Positions 11,461-22,712 of a DNA stretch of 64,000 nucleotides are shown one piece after another. A program made the position numbers and the translations under genes. Positions within the stretch are counted from its first letter, which is position 1. Each line of letters begins with the position of its first letter. Location: positions 26,878,001-26,942,000 of the forward strand of contig OX463824.1 in assembly GCA_949825045.1 (NCBI GenBank), written 5' to 3'. The notes beneath the pieces were generated by a model. It saw only the letters and a list, made by a program, of their open reading frames with translations. It did not search any database and was not told the origin of the DNA. Origin of the DNA: Argyresthia goedartella (Eukaryota; Arthropoda; Insecta; Lepidoptera; Argyresthiidae).

Positions 11461-12390
11461 TAGCAATTTAAAAAGCATGTTAAAGCGACTTTGTCGAAAA
11501 AGGGATATTACAATGTTCAAGATTACTTAAATGACGGGACCGTATGGGTTTAATCTAGCTCAACACAGACTGTTTAATTTCCACGCCTACCGAACGGCGT
11601 GGAATCCGAAGGGGGTGTGCTTTTGCCAGCACGTGAGAGAAAAGAAGTGAATGCATTTGTTACTGACCTTGTCACCGTAGACAGGAGATTGAAGGCTCGA
11701 TTCGAGACAGGAATGCGGGAGAGGAGACAGTTTTGGATATAATAGGAACCGAATCTCACTATTTGCCGCCGACGCTGTTGCCGGCGTGCTGCTTGCCGAC
11801 ACGAGGAGTCGCCGTCCGATACGACGATGTCCTTCACAACACGAATCACTTGACCGCTGACGCGAATCTACTTATTTCCCGACGATGTAGATGATTAACA
11901 CTCCGACCAGGCCCGACGCCTGTATTTAGTCATTGGTACACCGAAATACCATCACTGGCACGAGGCCCGAGCCGACATGTTGTTCTCCCGATGAGAAAAG
12001 AGCAAGGATAACCTCCAATTTTACATCTCGTTCCGGTACGAGTGACATCTGCGGTCCGTTTCCGCTTAGTGATGTGCCGATTACTCGCGATCGATTCGCG
12101 CAACAAAAAACCGGTGCGTTTCCGAAGCATAAATATTAAAAACAGACCTTGCTGATAATAATTTTGTAATTATTTATTCCTGCTTATTAATCATAACAAC
12201 TAAATTTTTCATATTTGTATAAGTTAAGCACAACCTATTTTTAAAAGAGATCTAAAAATCAATCTGTGGGAGTTTCTACGCCCTTCTTCTCCCACAGTGG
12301 TCCAATGTAGAGAAGAGGCAAAAAATTACGTTTGCTAAGTATATGTAAATATCTACAGTAATAAAGTACTTTGACTTGACTTGAATATAA
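11461..12390 (+). mobile_element. LINE A, 5'-truncated copy interrupted by a 571-bp insertion
   Basis: The left part encodes the C-terminal tail FKKHVKATLSKKGYYNVQDY of a CR1-like ORF2. The right part is the LINE A 3' UTR with the stem-loop CTGTGGGAG...CTCCCACAG (12265-12298), GTGGTCCAATG and an (ACTTG)-type tail. Between them lies unrelated GC-rich DNA (11571-12141). Confidence 0.85.
11571..12141. mobile_element. GC-rich 571-bp insertion of unknown type in LINE A
   Basis: LINE A is continuous on both sides, with ACAGAC present at both junctions (11565-11570 and 12142-12147), so this is an insertion with a target duplication of about 6 bp. It is much GC-richer than its surroundings. Overlapping open frames on both strands (91 residues -, 68 residues +) resemble nothing I know. 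No long terminal inverted repeat is visible; TTTAAT occurs near the left end and, inverted, near the right. It could be an unclassified non-autonomous transposon or a captured sequence. Confidence 0.6.
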
Positions 12391-14935
12391 AAAAATTGTC
12401 TCTATATAGGCCGGCCACCGCGACGGCGAAAATTACAATTTCATCCTTATTTTAGAGGAATGTTAAAAAGCCTCTTCACTGATAATGAATTTAAACGATG
12501 AGTATAGTTTGATTATTACACTGATTTATTGACTGTTAGTACACTTTACACTTATGAAAACTAGAAAATTACGTGCTATGCATAGGTAAAACTGTCATTT
12601 TTTTTGACATGATAACGTCTTACTAATTAATGAACGCCGTCTGCACGCACGAAAAAGCGAGAGCGCGTGTTAGCGCCAGCAGCGCATTTCAGAACGCAGC
12701 CGCGTGCGCAGCGCCCTCTAGCATTGAGTTTCTATATTCTTCACTTCTTTTCGATTGTAATGGCGACATATGCCGTAATAAATACGTAATTAAATATTAT
12801 CTGCTTTTTCGTTACTAAAACAAGAACCAGCAAGTTGAGAGTACTTAACAGCGCGGAACAAGCGATAGAGAGGCACGATCGGCCTAAGCGTTTCTTATAA
12901 CCGACTTTAAAGACAACCGTTTTTTTAATAAATCAAGGAACTTGTGTGCCCATTTTCGTCAAAATCTGTTGAAAAATGCGACTTGTAGGCGAGAACAGAC
13001 TGACAGATGGACAAAAACATTTTTGCCCAATCTCGAAACTGGACGCTCGAACAATAAAGAAAGAACTTTACTTTACTTAAATACTCCTATTTTGAGATTT
13101 ACAAAAGGCTATTTTGGTCTACTGCATCAGCTTAAGTACTCACATGGACGTTTTAACGGCGATGGAACACATCGTGGGGAAACCTTCTCCATAGCATCTA
13201 TGAGCTTGGCCCCAGTCACTCAAATTGAATTAGAAGCTATATTTCCTGTGACACATATTCAAGTCACATGCAGAAAATTTAATTTTACCAACCCACTTTC
13301 CCTCTCCTTCCTGAAATTCACATTCCACATTGATACATATTTAATGACCTCAAGTATTCAACAAAGCAGGTGTCACAGGGAGCTGTGTTCCACATATTTC
13401 AGTCAGTAAGCATTTCACTGAGACTCAGCTTTGCCAAGACGAATTGGAACAGAAGTCTTGCAAACCACTAGTGCGCTTTCGTTTTTACCCAAATCCGCCA
13501 GATGTAGGGTAACGTTTTTTGAGTTTAAATATGTAGATATGTATGTATTGTTCTTTGGCTCGCTCTGTAGCCTAAACAGCTTGATGGATTTTAGTTTGAG
13601 AAGTGTTGAATATTTATCTCAACTGTGAGTGACACATTTATATCAGAATAAAAAATAAAAAATTGCTGTTTTTTTTGCGACTAATAAAAAAAAACATATC
13701 GAGTAGGGTATAAAAATCAAAGGGTTTTATAAATAAAATAAAAAACTGAAAGATTGACAATGCGGTCGGGTTATTTATTGTTATAATAATTTCACTTGTT
13801 GTAGATAGACGTGTGAATACAAGGTGATAGTGTGTGTGTTATCAATTATCTATCATGCACAGTCTGCACAAAGCTTCACTCGCCCAGGAAAGTAATACAA
13901 AGAACGGTCAGCAAAGTGTACCACAAATAAGTCACTACTTAAAAGTAATACTGTACTACTGAAATAAACTATAATCAGTGATTAGTAACGCAAATAACTC
14001 ACTTTATTTTAAGTAATTTCTTGTCGAGTGCGGCGTCCTATTTAATTACAAATAGGATTCCACATAAGGCGCCACCGGTTGAGGACAGGCTGAATTGCCA
14101 ACCGGTGTAGTTCCTATCCAGTAGCCCGTTGTGCAAAGGTCATGCGCATTCGTGACTTGCAAGAACCTATCTTCGCTACGACAGGACACCTCTCAGAGCG
14201 GAACGTATGCAAAGGCAGACACAGGGGACACAGAGATACCAAATACTTGACTGCAAGCCCAGATATGCATATGTTATTACTGAGATTGCTGAAAATTGTC
14301 TACTATCTCTGGTTGTGCCATTTCAGCTTCTAGTGACGACAAACACTGCATCTGGGTGGTAGCGTTAGAACTGTTAGTATTATGACCATTGACTGCCCAT
14401 TTGCAACAAATTTGTGCAATAGTATCGCTATTGTACAGACTGCTTGTCGAAATAAAGTGCTTGTTAAAATTCATGCTAGCGCTATAAATGACCAAGCGAT
14501 CGAAGTGTCTCCGTTGCAGGATTGGGCAAAAATGCTTCCGTATGTGTGGATGTTATCCACTACAGGCCGCATTTCTCAATTGGTTTTCGTGATTTTTCTT
14601 GAGGAGGTTTGATAATTAAATAGTTCTTTTTTAATCAAGTCAGTTTTTGAAAATATTTCAAAATGGCGGGGATGTAGTTTTTAAAATTTCAAAAAACCGC
14701 TACAGTCCAAACGGCTTGACTTATTGTAACAAATAAGCTGTCGTTGGGTTCATAAAGACCGTGACAGTAACAGGCAGTGGACTTTTAGTTAAAATTTAAT
14801 AGGTTGAGTTTAAGACCGCAAAATATATTGGTGCGGCTTCTTTCATACTCAATGTAAGGAACCAGGTGCATTCATAAGTTTGTATGTGCTATTAAAAGAA
14901 AGTGTCACTCGGGAGGTCTACAGCTTACAGAGCAA
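12391..14935. other. Intron 2; short repeat pieces only
   Basis: Holds GCGACTTGTAGGCGAGAACA (12978 on), also found inverted at 51290; a diverged repeat G core GATGGAACACATCGTGGGG (about 13160); and AATGCGGTCGGGTTATTT (13760), part of repeat R. A 155-residue open frame at 12942-13409 is assembled from these repeats and is not called as a gene. CACCGGTTG...CAACCGGTG (14070-14105) is a short hairpin. Confidence 0.5.
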
Positions 14936-15790
14936 CTAGAACCAAACGACGTAGCGTCCAATTATGAGATTGGCCTAAAATTCATTTGTCCTTCTGTCTG
15001 TCTTTCTGTCTGTCTGTCTGTTCTCGCCTACAGGTTGCATTACTAAACCGATTCTCGTGAAATTTGGTGAGCAGCTTCTATAATCATATATATTTTTTGT
15101 CGAGTCAGATTTTATAAAAAAAAAAATAGCGGACTAATGGCACTACAAAGTTATTGGTGCGCCTACTTTCATATTCTATGTACGTGACCAGGTACATTCA
15201 TGTTTCTATGAAAATGCAATCGGGTTATTTTATTTATAATAATTCCAGTTGTTCATCCTATAATCTTCAAGGGGTCGGGGGTGTGTGATGGGGGAGTGGA
15301 GAGGGAAGGGGGGGGGAGTTTTTTGTAGCAAACATATTCGTTATCTCCTCGAGCACACTTGGGTACCTACTGTAGCATAAGGTTAAAAATCTCGATTGCT
15401 TTAAAATATCAAATAATTTGAGGGGTAATAGCGGATTTCAGGTTTTGATTTTATTTCGGAAAATTCGTACCTAATCAGACTACGCAGTTCTCTCCGCCTG
15501 CCGCCTTCACGAGACTAACCCCTAAACACCAGATTTGACCTCCTAGGACCAAGGAAACGCGAGTAATCGCCAAAACCTATACCCTTATTTGGCTCAGAAG
15601 TCTGCAAAGTAATTGGAAAATTCAAGCACTTGAAATTCAATTTCAAATTGGACTTCCTTCGTTAATTGTTGCGCAAAATAGACTTGTATCGCATTATAAT
15701 AAAGACTTGTGACGGTCCGTCGTGAAAATATGTTTAAGTATATTTGTATGTCGAAGGGCTCGCGAGGTCTACTCTTCTCACAGAACCACT
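14936..15790 (+). repeat. Dispersed repeat R, copy 1
   Basis: About 850 bp matched, with indels, by the reverse complement of 50595-51395. Shared blocks include TTCTCGCCTACAGGT, TTCTCGTGAA, TTATTGGTGCG, AATTCCAG-TGTTCATCC, CAGATTTGACCTCCTAGGAC, GCGAGTAATCGCCAAAAC and AAATTGGACTT. No coding capacity. It looks like a non-autonomous element; its ends are not defined by clear terminal repeats. Confidence 0.75.
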
Positions 15791-15834
15791 AGATATAAAT
15801 CTTTCTTTCAGGTTAGAAAACCTATACCTATAAT

Positions 15835-16312
15835 AGTAGTTTATGTGACTGCTACATAATGGAGGTCATTAATACTCGAGAGTTCATAATAATATCACTC
15901 GAGAGTTTTAATGCCTAATTATGTACAGTTACATACACTAGTTTATCTACACACATATCATAAGCTCTCTTTGATGTGTTCAGGAACCGCATGTTTGACC
16001 GGCATTGTGGCTCTGCAGTTGTTTAGCTTGTTCTGTAGTACCAACGTGCCGCAGGCGGGCGTCGGCGTTCGAAATTCGAATGTCAGTACCAACTTCACAA
16101 GCTTTCAGACAAACTAGGGGCGGCTCGCAGGCAGGCATCGGCGTTCGAAATTTGAATGTCATAATATGCAGAAAAACTACACATTATGGTCATAATGTGT
16201 AATTTTTCAGATAAGAAATGAATTTTTACCAAGTAGTTTAATTTTGTGCTGATTGTAACGTGCGGTTTTTGTACGCAGTAAAGAGGGTTTATGATACGTG
16301 TATAGATAAATA
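15835..16312 (+). mobile_element. Repeat E, copy 1 (TIR element with minisatellite core)
   Basis: The core is bounded by TTATCTACACACATATCATAA (about 15948) and its inverted, slightly diverged match TTATGATACGTGTATAGATAA (about 16290). Inside are tandem units of roughly 68 bp (GTACCAACTTCAC, GGGGCGG, GGCGTCGGCGTTCGAAAT) and a perfect hairpin TTACACATTATG/CATAATGTGTAA near 16180. Outer flanks with CACTCGAGAGTTTTAATGCC are shared by other copies. Confidence 0.8.
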
Positions 16313-16342
16313 CTTTAAAACTAGAGATTTTATTACAAAATA

Positions 16343-16760
16343 GTAGTTTATTTGACTGCTATATAATGGAGGGCATTAATAATATCACTCGAGAGTTTTA
16401 ATGCCTAATTATGTACAGTTACATACACTAGTTTATCTACACACATATCATAAGCTCTCTTTGATGTGTTCAGGAACCGCATGTTTGACCGGCATTGTGG
16501 CTCTGCAGTTTTTTAGCTTCTTCTGTAGTACCAACTTCACAGACAAAATAGGGGCGGCACGCAGGCGGGCGTCGGCGTTCGAAATTTGAATGTCAGTACC
16601 AACTTCACAGACAAACAGGGGCGGTACGCAGGCGGGCGTCGGCGTTCGAAATGTGAATGTCATAATATACAGAAAAATTACACATTATGGTCATAATGTG
16701 TAAAAGAGGGTTTATGATACGTGTGTAGATAAACAATATTATGCCAGTAGTCTTATAGGA
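16343..16760 (+). mobile_element. Repeat E, copy 2, tandem to copy 1
   Basis: Same order of flank, terminal repeat, about 68-bp minisatellite units (two, better preserved here) and hairpin as in copy 1. The two copies stand head to tail about 490 bp apart, so they look like a tandem duplication rather than two independent insertions. Confidence 0.8.
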
Positions 16761-16814
16761 GCATCTTCTTGCACTTACCCGATCAAGGGTAAGTGACAAC
16801 ATGAGTTTGAGTGG

Positions 16815-17070
16815 ATATACATACTTTTCGTCCGTGGCCTAGCGGAAACGATCGAGCTGGTAGCAACATCTGGTGAAGACGGACCCTGGATAGGTGTGCG
16901 TTCTACGTGGAATTTGTTTCAGACGCTTCCGTGTTTCGGATGACACGTTAAGCTGTGGTCCCGCCTACTATCGCTAATCGGTGGTGGCAGTCGTAAAGCT
17001 GTGTCAGAGGCCTTTACCCCTCGGTGGGAAAATTAATAGGCAACATATATTTTACATACATTGAGTTTAT
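16815..17070 (+). repeat. Dispersed repeat with GTCCGTGGCCTAGCGG head
   Basis: The GTCCGTGGCCTAGCGG start followed by GGATGACACGTTAAGCTGT and GGCCTTTACCCCTC resembles a repeat I associate with many lepidopteran genomes. This is from memory of its wording, not a search. Only one copy is in the window. Confidence 0.5.
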
Positions 17071-17154
17071 TATATTGCGACACCAGAGTTATGACGTTTA
17101 AGCGGCGCTTTATTTGAGTACATAATAGTCTGTGCATTCGGCCAAATGACGTAT

Positions 17155-17205
17155 ACAAAATAACATCTACAGTAACAAAGACATTTTGACTTTGACTTTG
17201 AGACA
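17155..17205 (+). repeat. LINE tail fragment
   Basis: ACATCTACAGTAACAAAGAC followed by repeats of TTTGACTT matches the very 3' end of LINE A copies. Confidence 0.6.
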
Positions 17206-17384
17206 GGCTGACCCTCCCAATTTCAACCCGAGAAGGGATTTCGTTTCACGTTTGAAGCACGAAATGGGTTAGCTTTCAAACGATTCAGTTTCTCACTCTA
17301 GTCAAGACAAATAGGTAAAATACCGTAAACAAAGACGCGACCCTTGGTGAAATTCCCAAGGCGACAAAACTAAACATAGATTAA

Positions 17385-17508
17385 CTTTTAGGGTTCCGTA
17401 CCCGAAGGGTTCCAAACGGGACCCTATTACTAAGACTCCGCTGTCCGTCCGTCCGTCGGTCCGTCTGTCACCAGGCTGTATCTCCAGAACCTAGCTAGCT
17501 AGAGAGTT
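17385..17508 (-). repeat. Repeat K, right piece, split by the LINE
   Basis: On the - strand this is the end of repeat K: CTCTCTAGCTAGCTAGGTTC, the GGACGGAC run, GGGTCCCGTTTGGAACCC and GGTACGGAACCCTAA. It stops at AGAGAGTT (17508). The rest of the same copy resumes at 22713, so the LINE between them landed in it. Confidence 0.88.
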
Positions 17509-17885
17509 ATGGAGTGACGCGCGACGCGTCGATAGCAGAGGCTAACCACCCGTTCCTCGTGTGTTTTAATGTTTTACTGTGTCTAAATTGTCGTATATCA
17601 AGTGAAACTATCATATTATCTAGCCTATGATCTAGTTATGCCAGTGAAATAAACAGTCTTTCGGAAACCTACGTACCTTTTGTGAAATAATCAATTAACC
17701 ACATCAAAATTTATCAGTGAACTCGAAGTGACTCATCACCGGCCGGCCACACGCCGCCGCCGCCGCCGCCACCGCCCCGACCAACTTGTTTACGAACCCG
17801 ATCGACTGACCCCGTCAGCAACTCAGCCGCTTGAAGCACTTTCGCCATTTTAACTCCATTAGACGGGGATCGCTGTTGTTTTACA

Positions 17886-18935
17886 ATGGCAAAAACTTGT
17901 GCCGCATGCAATTCACCAATTTTGGATGACTGCTACCTCAAATGTACTAACTGCAATAGCTTTTACGATAATACATGTCTGAACATAACTTGCAAAACAC
18001 TGAATGACTTCACAGAAGACTATAAATCCCTATGGAAGTGCCTTCAATGCGAAGACTCGAAAATCAAAGGCGACAGTACACCGATCCGCACATCTTCGTA
18101 CTCAATTAACTTTGAGAATGTCACTAGGGACAATGTAACTGAACGTAAGAAACACAAACCTGCAAAGGAATCGAATAGAACTATAGATACCGTTAACATG
18201 CCAGAAATATTAAGCCTCACTGCCGAGATAAAGCTATTACGCGATGATATAAGAAGCTGGAAATCCGATCTTGCCGCGGCTACCTCTGCGATTGCTCTGT
18301 GCTGCACTAGACTCGACGAGTACGAGAAAAAAATAGAGGAACGTGACCGGGAGATACTTGCTCTCAAAGCATCTGTTATTCAGCTACAGTCGCAGAACGG
18401 CATGATGGCTCAGTCGGCGCTAAGAAATAAGATCGAGATATGCGGAATTCCTGAGCACGAAAACGAAAATGCCTATCACATCCTTTCCCTAACAGCAAAG
18501 AAAATAGACATTGACCTAACCGATAATGATGTTGACTTTGTGTCACGCGTCGGACCCAAAACACCTGAGTTCGCGCAACTGGCACAGGCAGATGAACCAG
18601 TGAGAAAACAGCATGGACCGAGACCTATCGTAGCAAAACTAATAAGGAACTACAAACGCAATGAGCTTGTTAATGCAGCCCGAACCAGGAAAGGACTAAC
18701 TTCCGAAGGAATCGTGCAAGGCCCAGCAAGCACTATCTTTCTCAATGAAAGACTTACAAAAGACAACCGTCTGTTATTTCGTGAAGCAATACTGCGTACT
18801 GCGACGTATAAATTCAAATTCTGCTGGGTCAGAAACGGTACGATACTCGTACGAAAAGCGCAGAAACAAACTGCACTCAGAATTCAATCTTTCGAAGACC
18901 TGGACGAACATGTTGGGCCTCAGTGCTCCACATAA
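17886..18935 (+). CDS. LINE ORF1 protein (PHD-type finger, coiled coil, FP25K-like C-terminus)
   Basis: A 349-residue uninterrupted frame starting ATGGCAAAAACTTGT. Residues 5-53 hold a cysteine-rich finger (CAAC, CYLKCTNC, C30, WKCLQC) of the PHD/RING-like kind found in ORF1 of CR1-type LINEs. Residues about 95-165 are charged and heptad-like (LTAEIKLLRDDIRSW, KKIEERDREILALKA), a likely coiled coil for trimerisation. The C-terminal third (IEICGIPE, then NERLTKDNRLLFREA, YKFKFCWVRNGTILVRK) is the RNA-binding region shared by LINE ORF1 proteins and the baculovirus FP25K family. It should act as the RNA chaperone of the retrotransposition particle. It precedes ORF2 by 254 bp. Confidence 0.88.
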   Translation: MAKTCAACNSPILDDCYLKCTNCNSFYDNTCLNITCKTLNDFTEDYKSLWKCLQCEDSKIKGDSTPIRTSSYSINFENVTRDNVTERKKHKPAKESNRTIDTVNMPEILSLTAEIKLLRDDIRSWKSDLAAATSAIALCCTRLDEYEKKIEERDREILALKASVIQLQSQNGMMAQSALRNKIEICGIPEHENENAYHILSLTAKKIDIDLTDNDVDFVSRVGPKTPEFAQLAQADEPVRKQHGPRPIVAKLIRNYKRNELVNAARTRKGLTSEGIVQGPASTIFLNERLTKDNRLLFREAILRTATYKFKFCWVRNGTILVRKAQKQTALRIQSFEDLDEHVGPQCST

Positions 18936-19189
18936 CTGCCTAATAAGTGAACTAAATGATAAACAGATTAATAATAGTAATTTACATATAATTTACAGTG
19001 TTCTATTTATGTACATATTTTTATTTATATCTTTGTTTGAAAATCCCATACCATATACACTTACATTATATACACTTACAGACTCTAATCAAATAAACAA
19101 ACATCAATCGCAGTGCTTCGCGAAGTGTGCAACTACTTGGCAAGAATTCATGAAAAATAGAATAAAGAAGTCACTATATCATATTTTCG

Positions 19190-22147
19190 ATGGAGTCACA
19201 TAACCTAATATCTGATATTGATGAAATTTTGGAATACTCTTGCCATGTTATAAACACACCCGAAGAGATAAACACTATTATTACGCACGAATACACTTTT
19301 AGATTACTTACCTGCAATATTCGCAGCATAAATAAGATTTTTGATAACTTCCGTCTCACACTCGCACGTATGGACACCCAGGTTGATGTCATAGTACTGA
19401 CCGAATGCTGGTTGCGAGAGTCATTAGTAATTAACCAACTTGATGGGTATAATGTATTCAGGACAATGAAACAGATAAATAAATCCGGTGGTGTTGTTAT
19501 CTATGTTAAAAACTGTTGGGATGTAATTTCCGAAGAACCTACTCTCGCAAATGCTGAATATCTTACTATAGAGATTCCTAAGATTATAACAGTGGTGGGT
19601 GTGTATAGAACACCCTCAATATCAGTTACGGAAGAATTTCTCTCATCGTTGGCTAGCCTACTCGATACTTTTAAGAATAACCGTGAGGTAATATTTGCCG
19701 GAGACATTAATATAAATATCATACCTAATATCGAGGAGGATCCCGCTACAGAATACTTATGTCTCACCGCGGAGCAAGGCTTTCTTCCTGCTATCACTAA
19801 ACCTACACGTGGTAGATCCTGCTTGGATCATATCTTTGTAAAGAGTGGCAGTTTTGTGGTCTTTGTGGTTTGCTCAACGGCGATCACCGACCATGAGATG
19901 TGTATAGCTGGAATTAATATCTTAGGAAATACTAAAAAGAAAACGAAAATTATAACCAAAATTGACTACCTTGCTATAACAGATGAAATACGGGCTATTG
20001 ACTGGTCAATCGTCACTAATTCAGTAAATGTTAACGATGCTGTCAAGGCGTTTACTGATAACCTGACTAGAATCATTAATAAAAACACTCGAAAAATCCG
20101 AATCAGCAACTCCAAAATTATATTAAAACCATGGATCACCTCAGGGCTATTACGTTGTATAAAACATCGTGATAATCTGCATTTAAAAGTAAGAAAATGC
20201 CCCAATGACGTTATCCTAAAAATATCTTACCTACGCTACCGAACTTACTGCAACAACTTACTTCATACATTAAAACAAGCCCACGAAACTAGCGAACTCT
20301 CCAGAAACAGCAATAATCCAAAGAAACTTTGGAGCACGGTGAAGGATATTTGTAATATAAAGAAAAAAAATTGCCAAGCTACTGCACTACTCAGCTCCAA
20401 AGCAAGGGTGGATAAATCTCTTGACTACTGTAATGAATACTTTTCGGAAGTTGGGAACAAACTGGCGAACTCGACACTAACTAGACTAAATCAAACCCAA
20501 GACTCACTGGCAATGGCAACTGAGACCTTAATGTCCTCTTCCTGTCACTCGTTTTTCATGAAACCAACAGACCCACTAGAAGTCAATCGTTTTATACAAC
20601 AAGTCAAGAGTGAGGCAGCGCCTGGTCTAGATGGATTTTCAGGCTCCCTGATAAAATGCTTACGGGAGCACATTCTTCAACCACTAACTTTTATTATTAA
20701 TCTCAGCATATCTACGGGTGACTTCCCTGACGCGTGGAAACAAGCGGCCATCACTCCAATACATAAAGATGGAGCTAAAGACGACCCGTGTAATTTTAGA
20801 CCCATTGCGTTACTCAGCGTGTTTTCCAAAATCATCGAAAAAATTGTCAACTCACGCTTAGTCAATTATATTGAGACTCATAATTTACTATCTGATAGGC
20901 AGTTTGGCTTTAGGCAAAAGAGATCGACTGAGGATGCCGTTCAGATGTTAACAAACTTCATTGATTCCTACCTCGACAGCGGAAAACGTTGTGTCGGCGT
21001 TTTTCTCGATCTCGCCAAAGCGTTTGACACAGTATCTATACCTATAATGCTGAGCAAACTGCACAATATTGGTATAAGAGGCCTACCGAACAATTAGTTC
21101 CAAAGCTACCTTACCATTCGCACACAGAGTGTCAAGATTGGCTCTCAAGTTAGCGCGCCCAGAACAGTAAAATTTGGTGTCCCCCAGGGGAGTATACTGG
21201 GCCCCACTCTCTTTTTAATTTATATAAATGACATCGCTAGCCTTTTTGGAAATAAAACTGAAGTCGTTTGCTACGCTGATGACACAGCGCTACTTTTCAA
21301 TGGAGTGACATGGCAGGAAACCTTTGAAAAAGTAGAGGACAGCATGTGCACTATAGCGAAGTGGCTAGACCACAACCTTTTGACACTTAACGCGAAAAGG
21401 ACAAAGTACCTATGTTTCTCAAAAACAAATGCGTCTGCCCCTGCTTCGACCCCTCCATTAAAGATTCATAAGTGTGGCGTGCAGCGGAAAGTATTATTAC
21501 CTAACTGTCAATGTGAAACCATAGGGAGTACCCGCTACATTCGATATTTGGGTGTGCTGATAGATGATCACCTCTCGTTTAACCCCCTTTTAAATCTACT
21601 TGTGACTAGGATTAGGAAGCTCATATACATCATGAAGCCCCTACGAGGCATAGCCCCAGAGGCTGTACTAAAAATGGTGTATCTAGGGCTTGGTAAGAGT
21701 ATCCTATCTTACTGTATACCTGTGTGGGGCGGTGCACGCAAGACGAATATGTTAAGTGTTGAAAGGGCTCAAAGATCACTCCTGAAGGTCATGTACAGGA
21801 AGCCTTTTCAGTACCCTACAACTAGTCTTTACGAGGAATGCCAATTTTTGACTGTGCGCCAACTGTATATATTTAAATCTACATTAAAAATGCATACCCA
21901 TATTCTGAAGACTCCAGCTTTACAAGAATTACTAAACAAAAGAATATTTCGGATACCTGTTCCCCCCGTCAAGACTTCTTTCTCCCAATGTCTAGCTAGA
22001 TTTCTTCATCCCTTCCTGTATAATAGGATATCGCAAAACTGTGAAATTAAATTTAAGCCTTACTATCATGTAAAGTATGTGATTAAGAGTTGGCTGTCCT
22101 CATTATCTTACTGCGACACAGAAAATCTGCTTGAAGTAATTTCTTAG
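19190..22147 (+). pseudogene. LINE ORF2, endonuclease-reverse transcriptase with one nonsense codon
   Basis: The frame is open from 19190 to 22147 (about 985 codons) except for a TAG at 21095-21097, codon 636. Residues 37-235 are an APE-type endonuclease: LLTCNIRS (N43), VIVLTECW (E72), FAGDINI, SCLDHIF and ITDHEM. The RT follows: PGLDGFSG, ITPIHKDGAKDDP-NFRPIAL, RQFGFRQKRST, motif A FLDLAKAFDTVS (about 605), GVPQGSILGP, and motif C YADDTALL (about 695). The C-terminal region (LGVLIDDHLSF, LSYCIPVWG) is standard for CR1-type ORF2. The TAG stands where relatives have the tryptophan of the WFxSYL motif, so a single G-to-A change explains it. It separates motif A from the YADD box, so the element cannot make full-length RT without readthrough. 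Confidence 0.9.
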
Positions 22148-22194
22148 TCAATTGCTGTACTGTATATAGGTATAGGCTATATATGTATTTATAT

Positions 22195-22224
22195 TTTTAT
22201 TTTATATATACATATATGTATAAA

Positions 22225-22270
<46 letters not shown>
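22195..22270. repeat. (TA)n microsatellite
   Basis: TATATACATATATGTATA grades into a pure TA run of about 34 bp, within the 3' UTR of the LINE. Confidence 0.95.
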
Positions 22271-22271
<1 letters not shown>

Positions 22272-22712
22272 TTTTATGATTGATTATTTTGTTTTCTTTT
22301 CTTTTCTTTTGTAACACATTTACTTATACATTTTCAATTGAATTACGCCTAAACTATGAAAAAAGATCGTCTTGCGCCGGGGACACTAGTTGCGATTAGC
22401 GTCCTAATTCTACTTAGCAGCTGTCAAAATGTATAGAATATGCTCAACTTAGTTGTGAGTAACGCGCTGATTGCAATTGTTATTTTTGGTGCAGGTGAAT
22501 CTAAATTATTGAAATTGTGTGTCAGTCCCTCCTCTGTATGATCCCCACGATACAGGCTTGCCTAGTGTGGGGATCACAAGTACTGTTTTTGTTTAATCTT
22601 AATTTTACACATAAGTCGTCACATAATATTTAAATTATAGTTAAAATTGTTTGCTTTTTGTGAAATAAATAAATATTTGATTTGATTTGAATCATTGTAT
22701 TTTTTTCTGGGA

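Larger units (their letters stand above)
17509..22712 (+). mobile_element. Near-complete two-ORF non-LTR retrotransposon, about 5.2 kb
   Basis: It has a GC-rich 5' region with a CCG run (17755-17775), ORF1 (17886-18935), a 254-bp spacer, ORF2 (19190-22147, one internal stop) and a 3' UTR with a long (TA)n run, a stem-loop CCCCACGATACAGGC...GTGTGGGG (22541-22570) and a TTGATTTGATTTGA tail. The domain set (PHD-type finger in ORF1; APE endonuclease and RT in ORF2; no RNase H seen) fits the CR1/L2/Daphne part of the Jockey superfamily. The insertion interrupts a copy of repeat K, with AGTT on both sides (17505-17508, 22713-22716) as a possible short target duplication. Having an intact ORF1 and one stop in ORF2, it is a young insertion. 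Confidence 0.9.

Noticed and set aside
11574..11849. 91- and 71-residue overlapping frames as a gene
   Set aside because: They lie in the GC-rich insertion, where few stops are expected by composition; both strands are open, which argues against real coding.
12942..13409. 155-residue open frame
   Set aside because: Built from dispersed repeat pieces (GCGACTTGTAGGCGAGAACA, repeat G core); no domain and no conserved start context.
17714..17911. Glycine-rich minus-strand frame
   Set aside because: It is the shadow of the CCG run in the 5' region of the LINE.
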